A DNA stretch of 64,000 nucleotides from Candidatus Saccharimonadota bacterium (lineage in GTDB: Bacteria; Patescibacteriota; Saccharimonadia; Saccharimonadales; Saccharimonadaceae): assembly GCA_009785325.1 (NCBI GenBank), contig WQWN01000001.1, positions 1 to 64,000 of the forward strand, in the 5' to 3' direction. The notes under the pieces are model-generated. The model did not search any database. It was given only the letters and a program-made list of their open reading frames with translations, and was not told the origin of the DNA. The first letter of the stretch is position 1. Every line of letters begins with the position of its first letter. This document shows positions 22,498-30,034 of this stretch, piece after piece. A program made the translations under genes and the position numbers.

Positions 22498-23013
22498 ATG
22501 AAGCAGAAGTCAAAAGCTCACTTGATTATGATTTACGGAGTGGCGGGGAGTGGAAAGAGTTTTTTTGCGAGGAAATTTGTGGAGGTTTTTCGGGCGGCTT
22601 ATTTAGACGTAAACGGGCTGAGGTATGATATTTTTCCAAAACCGCAATTTGACGAAGAGGAAGGAAGGGCGGTGCGGCATGTGGGAATTTGTGTTTTGAA
22701 GAATTTACTACTAGGTGGACAGACAACAGTCCTAGAGGGGGGGATTGACACAAAAAAAGAACGTGATGAGATACGTAAACTAGCAGAAGAGGCGGGGTAC
22801 AACACAATGCTACTCTGGGTACAGACTGATGAGATTACAGCAAAGAAACGCATAGCAGAGCGTAAAACAGAGAAGATGACACGCCGGCAATTCGAGGAAG
22901 TAGTGGAGCGAACTGAGGCACCAAAAGCGAAAGAGGGTGCAATTGTGATCAGCGGCAAACACACGTTCCAAACACAAATGAAGGTAGCGTTAGGACAATT
23001 GTCGGGTAGGTGA
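22498..23013 (+). CDS. P-loop ATPase/kinase-like protein
   Basis: The 171-residue product carries a Walker A GVAGSGKSFFAR near residue 15, a lid-like stretch AKKRIAERKTEKMTRRQFEEV, and a compact size like predicted small-molecule or nucleic-acid kinases of the AAA_33/zeta type. The substrate cannot be assigned. There is no antitoxin-like partner next door. TATACT (22486-22491, TGA before it) ends 6 nt before the ATG: leaderless. Confidence 0.7.
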   Translation: MKQKSKAHLIMIYGVAGSGKSFFARKFVEVFRAAYLDVNGLRYDIFPKPQFDEEEGRAVRHVGICVLKNLLLGGQTTVLEGGIDTKKERDEIRKLAEEAGYNTMLLWVQTDEITAKKRIAERKTEKMTRRQFEEVVERTEAPKAKEGAIVISGKHTFQTQMKVALGQLSGR

Positions 23014-23056
23014 ATTAGTCTGATAAATTTGACGAAAAACGAACGGAGGTGCGGGG

Positions 23057-23725
23057 ATGAGATTTATAGATGAAGAGTTGGGTGAAGTAGTAGTACGAAG
23101 AAGTGCTGTAGCGACGAGCGTGAGGTTTTCTTTAGCGCCAGATGGGCGACTGAGGATTTCAGCACCGGCTTTTGTGTCGGACCGAAGAGTTAAGAAGTTA
23201 CTAGAGAACTCCCGCGATGAAATAGGGCGACTACTAATATCACAAAAACCTAAAGACACAGTGAAGGACGGGCAGAAGATAGGGAAGAGTTATACTGTGG
23301 TGTTTCGTGGTGGTGACGACGTAGAAGTAGCAGGGAAGCAGATTTTTATCGGTGCGGGTGGGGATGAAGTAGTGGTGACGCAAGAAATTCGAGATGCGAT
23401 CGTGAAAGCGTTGCGAGTGGATGCAAAAGAATATTTACCGAAAAGATTGAAAGTACTAGCTGAAGCAGGGGGGTTTAAATATGAGACTGTGCGACTATCG
23501 CACGCAAGTAGTCGATGGGGAAGTTGCAGTTCTGGTGGAACGGTGAGTTTAAATATCACACTGATGCGTCTACCAAATCAGTTGATTGATTATGTTTTAA
23601 TACACGAATTGGCTCATACGCGACATATGAATCACTCAGCAGAGTTCTGGGCAGAAGTAGCGAAATACGATCCGAACTATAGGCGACACCGTAAGGCTCT
23701 AAAGATGTTTTCACCGTTTATTTAG
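23057..23725 (+). CDS. YgjP/SprT-like zinc metallopeptidase (DUF45)
   Basis: The 222-residue product ends in the signature domain of YgjP/DUF45: LSHASSRWGSCSSGGTVSLNITLMRLP, then the zinc site HELAHTRHMNHSAEFW (HExxH plus a downstream His) and YDPNYRRHRKAL. Family members are often encoded beside restriction systems, but none is present here. Unlike its neighbours it has a classical Shine-Dalgarno site (GGAGG about 10 nt before the ATG). Confidence 0.85.
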   Translation: MRFIDEELGEVVVRRSAVATSVRFSLAPDGRLRISAPAFVSDRRVKKLLENSRDEIGRLLISQKPKDTVKDGQKIGKSYTVVFRGGDDVEVAGKQIFIGAGGDEVVVTQEIRDAIVKALRVDAKEYLPKRLKVLAEAGGFKYETVRLSHASSRWGSCSSGGTVSLNITLMRLPNQLIDYVLIHELAHTRHMNHSAEFWAEVAKYDPNYRRHRKALKMFSPFI

Positions 23726-23762
23726 TAGTTCTAGCGGATTATGGTTGTGTTATAATACTAGC

Positions 23763-25088
23763 ATGAGCGAAAAGCGTGGGCGGACTTCGAGCGTAGTAAT
23801 TGTACTACTAAATTCGATTGTAATCGGGATTTTGATGGTGTTTGCGTTTGTAAATGTGCGAGCGCAGGACATGTTTGGAATTGTTGTGTTTGGTGTGCTT
23901 TTGGTTTTGGTTTTGGGGCTTTATTTTGAGACATTGGCGATACTGGGAGAGTTGAAGCGAAGACAAAAAGATTTAGCAGAGAGTCGGTGGCTTGAAGAAG
24001 TACAAAAAGAGCGGCTCGAGGCAGTGGTAAATAATATGGCAGACGGAGTGATTGGTGTGGATCGGACAGGTGCGGTGACAATTTGCAATTCGGCGTTATT
24101 GAGTTTACTAGATACAAATGCGAATTTGGTCGGAAAGAAAATCGGCGAAGTAGTAAAACTAAAGGATGGCAAAGGAAAAGAGTTCGACCTATTAAAGGAA
24201 ATTGAAGATCTGAATACGATCAAGGAACGAGACGATCTGACCTACAAACTAGATGAAGGTAATTGGATGAAGCTAGAGATGGTAATGTCGCCGATTAGGA
24301 ACGTTTACTCGGAGATGCGAGAGGAAGAAATAAGTGGATATATTTTGATCCTGCGAGACATCACGAAAGCGAAAAGTCTAGAAGAAGAGCGAGATGAGTT
24401 TATTAGCGTGATTAGTCATGAACTCAGAACTCCGGTGGCGACTCTAGAGGGGTCGATTAGTAACCTACAAGTGATGACTAATGGAGGGGTGGCGGATAAA
24501 GAAGTGGTACGTAAAGGGTTAAGTATGGCGCACGAACAGATACTATTCTTGTCGGGTATGATTAACGATTTGAGTATGTTGAGTCGAGCAGAACACGGGG
24601 ACGGGCGATTACGAGACGAAGTGAACGTGAAAGAGCTGATGGAAGGGTTGTTTAATCGGTACGAAGACTCGGTGGTACAGCGTGGGTTGAAGTTGAATTT
24701 AGACATAGGGAATATCGAAGCGATGATAGTGACAAATAAACTGTATTTGGATGAGATTTTGCAGAATTTTGTTACAAATGCGATGAAGTATACGAAAGAA
24801 GGGTCAATCACACTGGGAGCAAAAAAGGTAAAGAAAGGCGTTGAGGTTTTTGTGACAGATACAGGGATTGGGATTGGGAAAAATGAACAAAGGCGCGTAT
24901 TTGATAAATTCTATCGATCTGAAGACTACAGGACGCGAGAGACGGGTGGAACAGGGCTGGGGCTGTATGTGGTGTCAAAACTGGCGCGACTAATAAAGTC
25001 AGAAGTGGAGCTGGAGAGTAGATTTAATCATGGATCGACATTTAGTTTGATTCTACCAGTGAAGAACAAGATCGACGACACGGAATAG
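23763..25088 (+). CDS. Orphan sensor histidine kinase
   Basis: The 441-residue protein has two closely spaced N-terminal membrane segments (about 12-60) with almost no outside loop, a PAS-like domain (about 85-185; VVNNMADGVIGVDRTGAV), a HisKA domain with FISVISHELRTP (phospho-acceptor His219) and a HATPase domain with NFVTNAMKYT, DTGIGI and TGLGLYVV. The small extracellular loop suggests it senses membrane or internal signals. No response regulator is adjacent. TATAAT (23751-23756) ends 6 nt before the ATG. An upstream TTG at 23745 overlaps the promoter and is rejected. Confidence 0.93.
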   Translation: MSEKRGRTSSVVIVLLNSIVIGILMVFAFVNVRAQDMFGIVVFGVLLVLVLGLYFETLAILGELKRRQKDLAESRWLEEVQKERLEAVVNNMADGVIGVDRTGAVTICNSALLSLLDTNANLVGKKIGEVVKLKDGKGKEFDLLKEIEDLNTIKERDDLTYKLDEGNWMKLEMVMSPIRNVYSEMREEEISGYILILRDITKAKSLEEERDEFISVISHELRTPVATLEGSISNLQVMTNGGVADKEVVRKGLSMAHEQILFLSGMINDLSMLSRAEHGDGRLRDEVNVKELMEGLFNRYEDSVVQRGLKLNLDIGNIEAMIVTNKLYLDEILQNFVTNAMKYTKEGSITLGAKKVKKGVEVFVTDTGIGIGKNEQRRVFDKFYRSEDYRTRETGGTGLGLYVVSKLARLIKSEVELESRFNHGSTFSLILPVKNKIDDTE

Positions 25089-25095
25089 GGTGGCC

Positions 25096-26241
25096 CTAAT
25101 TCTGTCGAATAGAAGGTTTTGATGAATAGACGTGGCGACCTTTCCAGGTAATGCGACCGAAGTGGCGTTTGTAGGTGGCAACGATAAAAATAATAAACTC
25201 CTGAATGGCGATAAACGGGAAGAGAAAAAGCGCAAGAATAGATCCGCGCGACCAAGCCAAACGAGCGTATAGAAAGAAAGATACTGAAAGAAGGGTCTGA
25301 GAAAGAACTGCGAGGAAAAGAATAAGAAAACTAAGAGAAAAGATCGAGTACGCGAGAGTGATAGGTGGCGCAAGAAAAGAGAGAAGGACAAGAAAGCGAA
25401 TGAGTTGGCGAATAGGTGCGCCGCGATAAGAGAGAGCATAAATACGGATACTAGTTTCGACTTGAGAAAGCCAATGTTTTTCATAACTTACACCGCTAGC
25501 GAACGAGCTGAGGATGAAAGAGTATTGCTTATGAGAGGCGAAGATTTGCCCGATCTTTGACTCAATCTGGACGTCATCACTATAGTTGGAGAGGTTACCA
25601 GCGTACCTACTGAGGAGTTCGCGGTTGACGAGCCAAGCACCGGAAGTGACGGGCGGATGGGTTTTGAAGTCGTGGAAGATAAGTTCATTGAAGAAGCGAA
25701 GAGTGGAAAAGAATACACTGAAGCGCGGAGCGTCGAGACGTACGGGGAGAACGGAAATCATCTCGGAGTTTCTCTGTTGTAATTGGTCGACGAGCTGAGT
25801 GATAGTGGTGGGAGTAATGTGAGTATCAACACTCATAAAAAAGATATAGCGACCAGTAGCAGCACGAGATAGGACCTGATAGGCAAAATTACGCCCCATC
25901 CAACCCGGAGGGAGAGGCGGGCCTTTGATGAAGCGAACACCCGCGTGAGCGAAAGACTTGATGAGAACCGAAGTATTATCAACAGAGGCGTCGTCGATGA
26001 TGAGAATCTCAAGCTTAGGGTAGTCACTGGCAATAATAGACTCGAGACAGCGAGTCATGGCATGAGTTTCGTTGCGGGCAGGGATAGCTACGGTGATGCT
26101 GGGAATTTGATCTAGTGGAAGATCTTCGTGAGTAATGGGATGAGTACGATAACGTATACGCGAATTAATGACGCGACAAAAAATGAAAATTGCGATAATC
26201 ATGGAAAAAGTGAGAGTAGCCAAAAGAATAGTGGACAGCAT
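25096..26241 (-). CDS. GT2 family membrane glycosyltransferase
   Basis: The 381-residue protein has an N-terminal membrane segment (about 3-22) and a GT-A domain with ITVAIPARNE, ILIIDDASVDNT and a V-D-T motif in place of DxD. Three or four C-terminal membrane segments (about 280-360) follow. The layout resembles HpnB/CrtQ-like lipid-linked glycosyltransferases. The acceptor is unknown. TACAAT (26254-26249, TGT before it) lies 7 nt from the ATG on the minus strand: leaderless. It converges tail to tail with the kinase gene, 7 nt apart. Confidence 0.85.
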   Translation of the reverse strand: MLSTILLATLTFSMIIAIFIFCRVINSRIRYRTHPITHEDLPLDQIPSITVAIPARNETHAMTRCLESIIASDYPKLEILIIDDASVDNTSVLIKSFAHAGVRFIKGPPLPPGWMGRNFAYQVLSRAATGRYIFFMSVDTHITPTTITQLVDQLQQRNSEMISVLPVRLDAPRFSVFFSTLRFFNELIFHDFKTHPPVTSGAWLVNRELLSRYAGNLSNYSDDVQIESKIGQIFASHKQYSFILSSFASGVSYEKHWLSQVETSIRIYALSYRGAPIRQLIRFLVLLSFLAPPITLAYSIFSLSFLILFLAVLSQTLLSVSFFLYARLAWSRGSILALFLFPFIAIQEFIIFIVATYKRHFGRITWKGRHVYSSKPSIRQN

Positions 26242-26360
26242 AAGGATTATTGTAACATTTGTTACTGACCAGCGCGACCTGAAACGGGAGTTTTAATATT
26301 ACAGCATGATAACTCTACTATACAATAATATACTCATCTGTTGTGGTGACGATGTACGTA

Positions 26361-26389
26361 TTGACAATAGCGGTATGATGTGATAATAT
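26361..26389 (+). promoter_or_regulatory. Promoter of the active sortase gene
   Basis: Perfect TTGACA (26361-26366), a 17-nt spacer and TAATAT (26384-26389) preceded by TGA. The leader is about 37 nt and carries GGAGAGG. Confidence 0.7.
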
Positions 26390-26432
26390 TATAGCTACTC
26401 GAATAGAGTGGATAAAGAAGGAGAGGTTTGGA

Positions 26433-27263
26433 ATGACCCTGAAGAATATCAGGGGTGGGTTTTTGTTGGCGCTTGAAAAAACGCGATGGATGCGAGGCGC
26501 ACAGAGAGTGAAAGTTTTTGGAATTGGATTAGCCGTGACGACTGGCTTGGTGGTGGGTGTATTTGTGCAAGGTGCGCGCCCGGAAGTGATTGATGCCGGT
26601 GCGATTGTAGGATCTGAAATAGAGATTGCGAAAAGAGAAATTATTGAGATCGAAATTGGCGCAGCAGAGGCACGAGAAGTTGCTGAGAGTTTGCGTGAAG
26701 TAGCCGAGCAGCGGGCGGAGGAAGAGCGCGAACGAGAAGCGATAAGATTAGCGCAGACTGCGCAGGTCGGCTCTGGAGGCGTGACAAGACCGCAGGGTGG
26801 TGGAAATACACCGTCAATACAGCCAAATCTACCGCTGGCGCCGAGTGCGATTACGATCCCTGGAATTGGGACTGTGAATGGGATGCTCTCACTCGGAATC
26901 AATGCGCGTGGTGAAGTAGATGTGCCGTCAAATATATGGCAAACAGCATGGTTTAATGGAAGCTCGATGCCTGGAACTCGTGGCGCGGCTTTTGTAGTGG
27001 GACATACGCCGGGGATTTTTACGGGACTGAGGAATTTGAGCATGGGGCAGGTGATTTCGATTACAATGAATAATGGTGCTGTAATAAATTATCGGATTCA
27101 ACACATTGAAACTGTAGCATTGGGCGAAGTTAATATGTGGCGAAATTTAACAACGTGGAACGGTGCGGCGGAAGGATTGAATCTGATGACATGTGCGGGG
27201 CATTTTGTGCCAGCGCTAGGGACTTATAGTCACCGACTCAGTGTTTTTACTGTGAGGATTTAA
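26433..27263 (+). CDS. Sortase with intact catalytic triad
   Basis: The 276-residue protein has a basic start, one membrane anchor (about 28-46), a Glu/Arg-rich coiled coil (about 60-110), a Gly/Pro linker and a sortase domain (about 140-276). The domain carries FVVGHTPG (His191), LMTCAG (Cys254) and YSHRLSVF (Arg268). It should cleave sorting signals of surface proteins and transfer them to a cell-wall or protein acceptor. The class cannot be fixed by eye; it looks closer to class D/E than B. It contrasts with the catalytically dead sortase at 5695. Confidence 0.88.
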   Translation: MTLKNIRGGFLLALEKTRWMRGAQRVKVFGIGLAVTTGLVVGVFVQGARPEVIDAGAIVGSEIEIAKREIIEIEIGAAEAREVAESLREVAEQRAEEEREREAIRLAQTAQVGSGGVTRPQGGGNTPSIQPNLPLAPSAITIPGIGTVNGMLSLGINARGEVDVPSNIWQTAWFNGSSMPGTRGAAFVVGHTPGIFTGLRNLSMGQVISITMNNGAVINYRIQHIETVALGEVNMWRNLTTWNGAAEGLNLMTCAGHFVPALGTYSHRLSVFTVRI

Positions 27264-27379
27264 GTACGCTTCGCTTATGAAAATTCCCAAAACAGAAATG
27301 AGTTCTGATTTCGAGAGCTGTTAGTATATTAGACTCTATAATTGACGAATTTGTTGGAATTTGATAAGGTAGGGTTGAC

Positions 27380-27401
27380 AGTCTGTGAAAGCAGACTTTT
27401 T
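27380..27401 (+). terminator. Hairpin with T-run just before secE
   Basis: AGTCTG (27380-27385) pairs with CAGACT (27392-27397) and is followed by TTTT, 15 nt before the secE ATG. It may stop transcription from the sortase gene or act as an attenuator of secE-nusG. A TTGACA at 27375-27380 overlaps it. Confidence 0.45.
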
Positions 27402-27415
27402 AAGTTGGAGAAAAT

Positions 27416-27850
27416 ATGGCGAAAAAAGACAAGAAAGCGAGTGGTGATGGCACGAAGAGCGCGACTACAGTGCGCGTGATCAAAGCGAGTGATGAGAAAG
27501 TAGTAAAAAAGCCGACGTCGCGCAGTACGAAGACAAAAACCAAGAAGATCGAAGAGACTGAGGTGGCTGCGAAGAAGACCGAAAAGACCTCGAAAAAAGT
27601 CGTAAAGGCTGAAAAGGTGGAAAAAACCGAAAAGAAATTAAAGAAAACTCCGAAGATTTTGATGCCTTTTGTAGCAACTGGACGATACTTCCGAGACTCG
27701 TGGAAAGAACTGCGCCAGGTGCGCTGGACGAATCGTAGAGCGACATGGAAGATGACTTTTGCGGTGATTATTTATACGGCGGCGTTTTTTGGATTTATTA
27801 TGCTGCTCGACATGCTGTTTTCGACGATATTTAACAGGATGCTAGGATAG
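27416..27850 (+). CDS. secE: Preprotein translocase subunit SecE with long Lys-rich N-terminus
   Basis: The 144-residue product ends in the typical single-span SecE: an amphipathic region RDSWKELRQVRWTNRRATWKMT followed by one membrane segment (about 112-138). The first roughly 80 residues are a Lys/Thr/Glu-rich low-complexity extension, longer than the usual 60-70-residue SecE. SecE clamps SecY in the membrane translocon. It is followed 12 nt later by nusG, the conserved pair. GGAG precedes the ATG. Confidence 0.93.
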   Translation: MAKKDKKASGDGTKSATTVRVIKASDEKVVKKPTSRSTKTKTKKIEETEVAAKKTEKTSKKVVKAEKVEKTEKKLKKTPKILMPFVATGRYFRDSWKELRQVRWTNRRATWKMTFAVIIYTAAFFGFIMLLDMLFSTIFNRMLG

Positions 27851-27862
27851 AAAGGATAGACG

Positions 27863-28414
27863 ATGACAAAAAATAGATATGATGATTCACGAGCATGGTA
27901 TGCGATAAATACATATAGTGGCTACGAAGATAAAGTAGCAGATAGCATCAAACAGCGCGTGAACGGCGTGGAGATGGCAGATAAGATTTTTGACGCGATC
28001 GTACCAAAAGAGAAACAGATCGAAATCAAGAACGGGAAGCGTAAAGTGGTGGACCGGAAGATTTTCCAGGGATATGTGTTGGTGGAGATGAAGTTGACGG
28101 ATGAAACCTGGTATATCGTGAGGAATACGCCTGGCGTGACAGGGTTTGTAGGGACAGGGTCGCAGCCGACGCCAGTCTCCGAGAAGGAGATTGCGAAGAT
28201 CAAGAAGAGGATGGGCGTTGAAGATCCGAAATATGACATCAACTACAACGAGGGCGAGATCGTAAATATCATCGACGGACCGTTTAAGGGCTTTGACGGG
28301 GCGATTTCGGAGATTGATGCGATCAAAGGTAAGTTGAAGGTGATGGTGAGTATGTTTGGGCGGGAAACGCCAGTTGAACTGGATGCTCTTCAGGTGAAGA
28401 AATTGAATCAGTAA
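27863..28414 (+). CDS. nusG: Transcription termination/antitermination factor NusG
   Basis: The 183-residue protein has the NGN domain (RAWYAINTYSGYEDKVADSI, FQGYVLVEM, TPGVTGFVG) and a C-terminal KOW domain (EGEIVNIIDGPFKGFDGAISEID). It binds RNA polymerase to aid elongation and couples it to Rho or ribosomes. Length is normal. It is cotranscribed with secE and followed by a strong terminator; in most bacteria rplK would come next in the same operon. Confidence 0.97.
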   Translation: MTKNRYDDSRAWYAINTYSGYEDKVADSIKQRVNGVEMADKIFDAIVPKEKQIEIKNGKRKVVDRKIFQGYVLVEMKLTDETWYIVRNTPGVTGFVGTGSQPTPVSEKEIAKIKKRMGVEDPKYDINYNEGEIVNIIDGPFKGFDGAISEIDAIKGKLKVMVSMFGRETPVELDALQVKKLNQ

Positions 28415-28431
28415 GTCGATTTAGACACGAG

Positions 28432-28462
28432 AAAACCCGCCTCTGCAGTAGCGGCGGGTTTT
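28432..28462 (+). terminator. Terminator after nusG
   Basis: AAAACCCGCC (28432-28441) pairs with GGCGGGTTTT (28453-28462), a strong stem with T-tail. The A-run lets it act on the facing minus-strand gene as well. Confidence 0.9.
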
Positions 28463-28477
28463 GGTTTGAGGCTTACT

Positions 28478-29293
28478 TTATTCGCCGAAGTAATACTTTT
28501 TCTTAAAGAAACACCTGTTACACTTGTGATACTCGTCCATATTACTGTAATGAATTTCGTCGAGGCGACGAGGGTAGTATGGAAAATCGCGGAACGAAAG
28601 TGTATGCCAGCCTTTTCGGGCAGCTCTATGCGTGTTTGCAGAAACTCTATGCGAGCGGGCCGCTAAAGAGTCAATGAGATACTCTTCGTCGTCGTGCAGG
28701 AAGAGTTTCTCAACAAGATAAGCAAACCCTACATCCAACTCAAACCACCTATTGCCTGTAAAGTAGTTACTGTCGCATGCAATCAGAATAAGTCCGTAAC
28801 TAGACTCATAAACCGTGAGTAGTACAGTAGTGGTGACGAAATCGGAATGAAGTGCGTTACTGGGATTAATAAGGTAATTAGAGATAGGTATATAGCTTGC
28901 GTCTTCCCAGTTGTTACCGAGAGGACACTCTGTAGTTTTGCGATATTCGATCTCCTGATAGTATTTCTTCAGGTAAATCTCAGTTGCTATGCGCACTCTG
29001 CTAGAGGTATTCTTTACGCGAGTAGTAATGTCGCCAAAAGGACCTACGTGGTTGTATGATGCCGCCGCTTTAAAGTCTCCTTGAAAAAATAGATGCCTGC
29101 CGCCTGTATGAAGAATAGTAATACGTATACTACCACGAAGACGTTCAGCAAATGACGGTGCGTCTGAATGATCTGCGCCGTGTAGGAGAACAGGAAGTCG
29201 AGCGAGAAGTGATAATTCTCGCAACTCTCCTGTTGATCCTGGGTTGGTCTGAATGTTTTTGTAGCCATCTAGTTGAAAATCTTGGACATTCAT
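28478..29293 (-). CDS. Unknown protein inserted between nusG and rplK
   Basis: The 271-residue soluble protein has no domain I recognise. Visible features are mixed alpha/beta composition, a hydrophobic middle strand region (VTTTVLLTVYESSYGLILIACDS) and a C-terminal CNRC pair followed by FFKKKYYFGE, possibly half of a zinc site. AGGTGAT precedes the ATG. It is on the minus strand between two conserved + strand units, and its composition lacks the G excess of the flanks (10 G vs 15 C on + at 28741-28800), pointing to later insertion. Confidence 0.65.
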   Translation of the reverse strand: MNVQDFQLDGYKNIQTNPGSTGELRELSLLARLPVLLHGADHSDAPSFAERLRGSIRITILHTGGRHLFFQGDFKAAASYNHVGPFGDITTRVKNTSSRVRIATEIYLKKYYQEIEYRKTTECPLGNNWEDASYIPISNYLINPSNALHSDFVTTTVLLTVYESSYGLILIACDSNYFTGNRWFELDVGFAYLVEKLFLHDDEEYLIDSLAARSHRVSANTHRAARKGWHTLSFRDFPYYPRRLDEIHYSNMDEYHKCNRCFFKKKYYFGE

Positions 29294-29377
29294 ATTATCA
29301 CCTCTATCTAAATAAAATAAGTATGGAAAAGAACTGACGCTCTGATTCGAGCGCTTCTGATACTACTATACCACTTC

Positions 29378-29406
29378 TTGCGTAGTGAAGCAAGGTGTGG
29401 TAGAAT
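29378..29406 (+). promoter_or_regulatory. rplK promoter
   Basis: TTGCGT (29378-29383), a 17-nt spacer and TAGAAT (29401-29406). It replaces the usual readthrough from nusG; the leader is about 40 nt. Confidence 0.65.
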
Positions 29407-29451
29407 CGGGGAGTTACGCACTCGGAAACGAGTAGAAAATAAAGGAAAATT

Positions 29452-29877
29452 ATGGCAAAAAAGATTATTGGGAATTTGAAATTGCGTGTCCCTGGTGGGC
29501 GTGCAAGTGCTGGGCCACCAGTTGGATCGACGCTAGGGCAGTGGGGGCTGAATATGATGGATTTCATTAATCCATTTAATGATGCGACGAAAGAGTTTAA
29601 CGGGAAAAATGTAATTGTACATATTCAGGTGTATGACGACAGGACATTTACTTGGAAGTGTTTGGGGCAGCCGGTAGATGATTTGATCCGTGAGAAGATC
29701 AAGATCGACAAAGGGTCTGGTAAGCCAAACCTGGAGAAGGTCGGCAAGATCACGAAAGCTCAGTTGCGAGAGATTGCGGAGGTCAAAATGGACCTATTGA
29801 ACGCGAACGATGTCGAGGCTGCGATGAAAGTTGTGGCAGGATCGGCACGAAGTATGGGTGTGGAGGTGATTGACTAG
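29452..29877 (+). CDS. rplK: 50S ribosomal protein uL11
   Basis: The 141-residue uL11 has the N-terminal domain (GNLKLRVPGGRASAGPPVGSTLGQWGLNMMDF) and the rRNA-binding C-terminal domain (GKITKAQLREIAEVKMDLLNANDVEAAMKVVAGSARSMGVEV). It forms the base of the L12 stalk. The normally strict GPALGQ is GSTLGQ here. AAAGGA precedes the ATG. Unlike most bacteria, rplK has its own promoter and terminator, so it is separated transcriptionally from rplA. Confidence 0.97.
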   Translation: MAKKIIGNLKLRVPGGRASAGPPVGSTLGQWGLNMMDFINPFNDATKEFNGKNVIVHIQVYDDRTFTWKCLGQPVDDLIREKIKIDKGSGKPNLEKVGKITKAQLREIAEVKMDLLNANDVEAAMKVVAGSARSMGVEVID

Positions 29878-29897
29878 CTAGTCGACCCCAAAGAATA

Positions 29898-29927
29898 AAA
29901 GACCGCTCTCTACTAGAGGGCGGTTTT
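29898..29927 (+). terminator. Terminator between rplK and rplA
   Basis: A nine-pair stem CCGCTCTCT/AGAGGGCGG (one G-U), preceded by AAAAG and followed by TTTT. Confidence 0.85.
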
Positions 29928-29937
29928 CGATTAGAAG

Positions 29938-29966
29938 TTGACTTACTGGGGTAATAGAGGTATAAT
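29938..29966 (+). promoter_or_regulatory. rplA promoter
   Basis: TTGACT (29938-29943), a 17-nt spacer and TATAAT (29961-29966), one of the best matches in the window. It gives a structured leader of about 62 nt. Confidence 0.8.
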
Positions 29967-29980
29967 TGAGGGGTTAAATC

Positions 29981-30024
29981 AATGATGGGAGGCGCTTGAA
30001 GAAAAGTGCCGCAAATACCACAGA
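29981..30024 (+). promoter_or_regulatory. Candidate L1-binding leader of rplA
   Basis: GATGGGAGGCGCTTGAAG, then GTGCCGCAAATACCAC after a short loop, resembles the two strands of the L1-stalk helix of 23S rRNA (in E. coli GGUGGGAGGCUUUGAAG and GAGCCGACCUUGAAAUACCACC). GGCGCTT (29991-29997) pairs with AAGTGCC (30004-30010). Excess L1 could bind here and repress its own synthesis, as known for L1 in other organisms. Confidence 0.6.
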
Positions 30025-30034
30025 AAGGATAGTA

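Noticed and set aside
22498-23013. Zeta-type toxin of a toxin-antitoxin pair
   Set aside because: No small antitoxin gene is adjacent, and Walker A kinases of this size are common with other roles.
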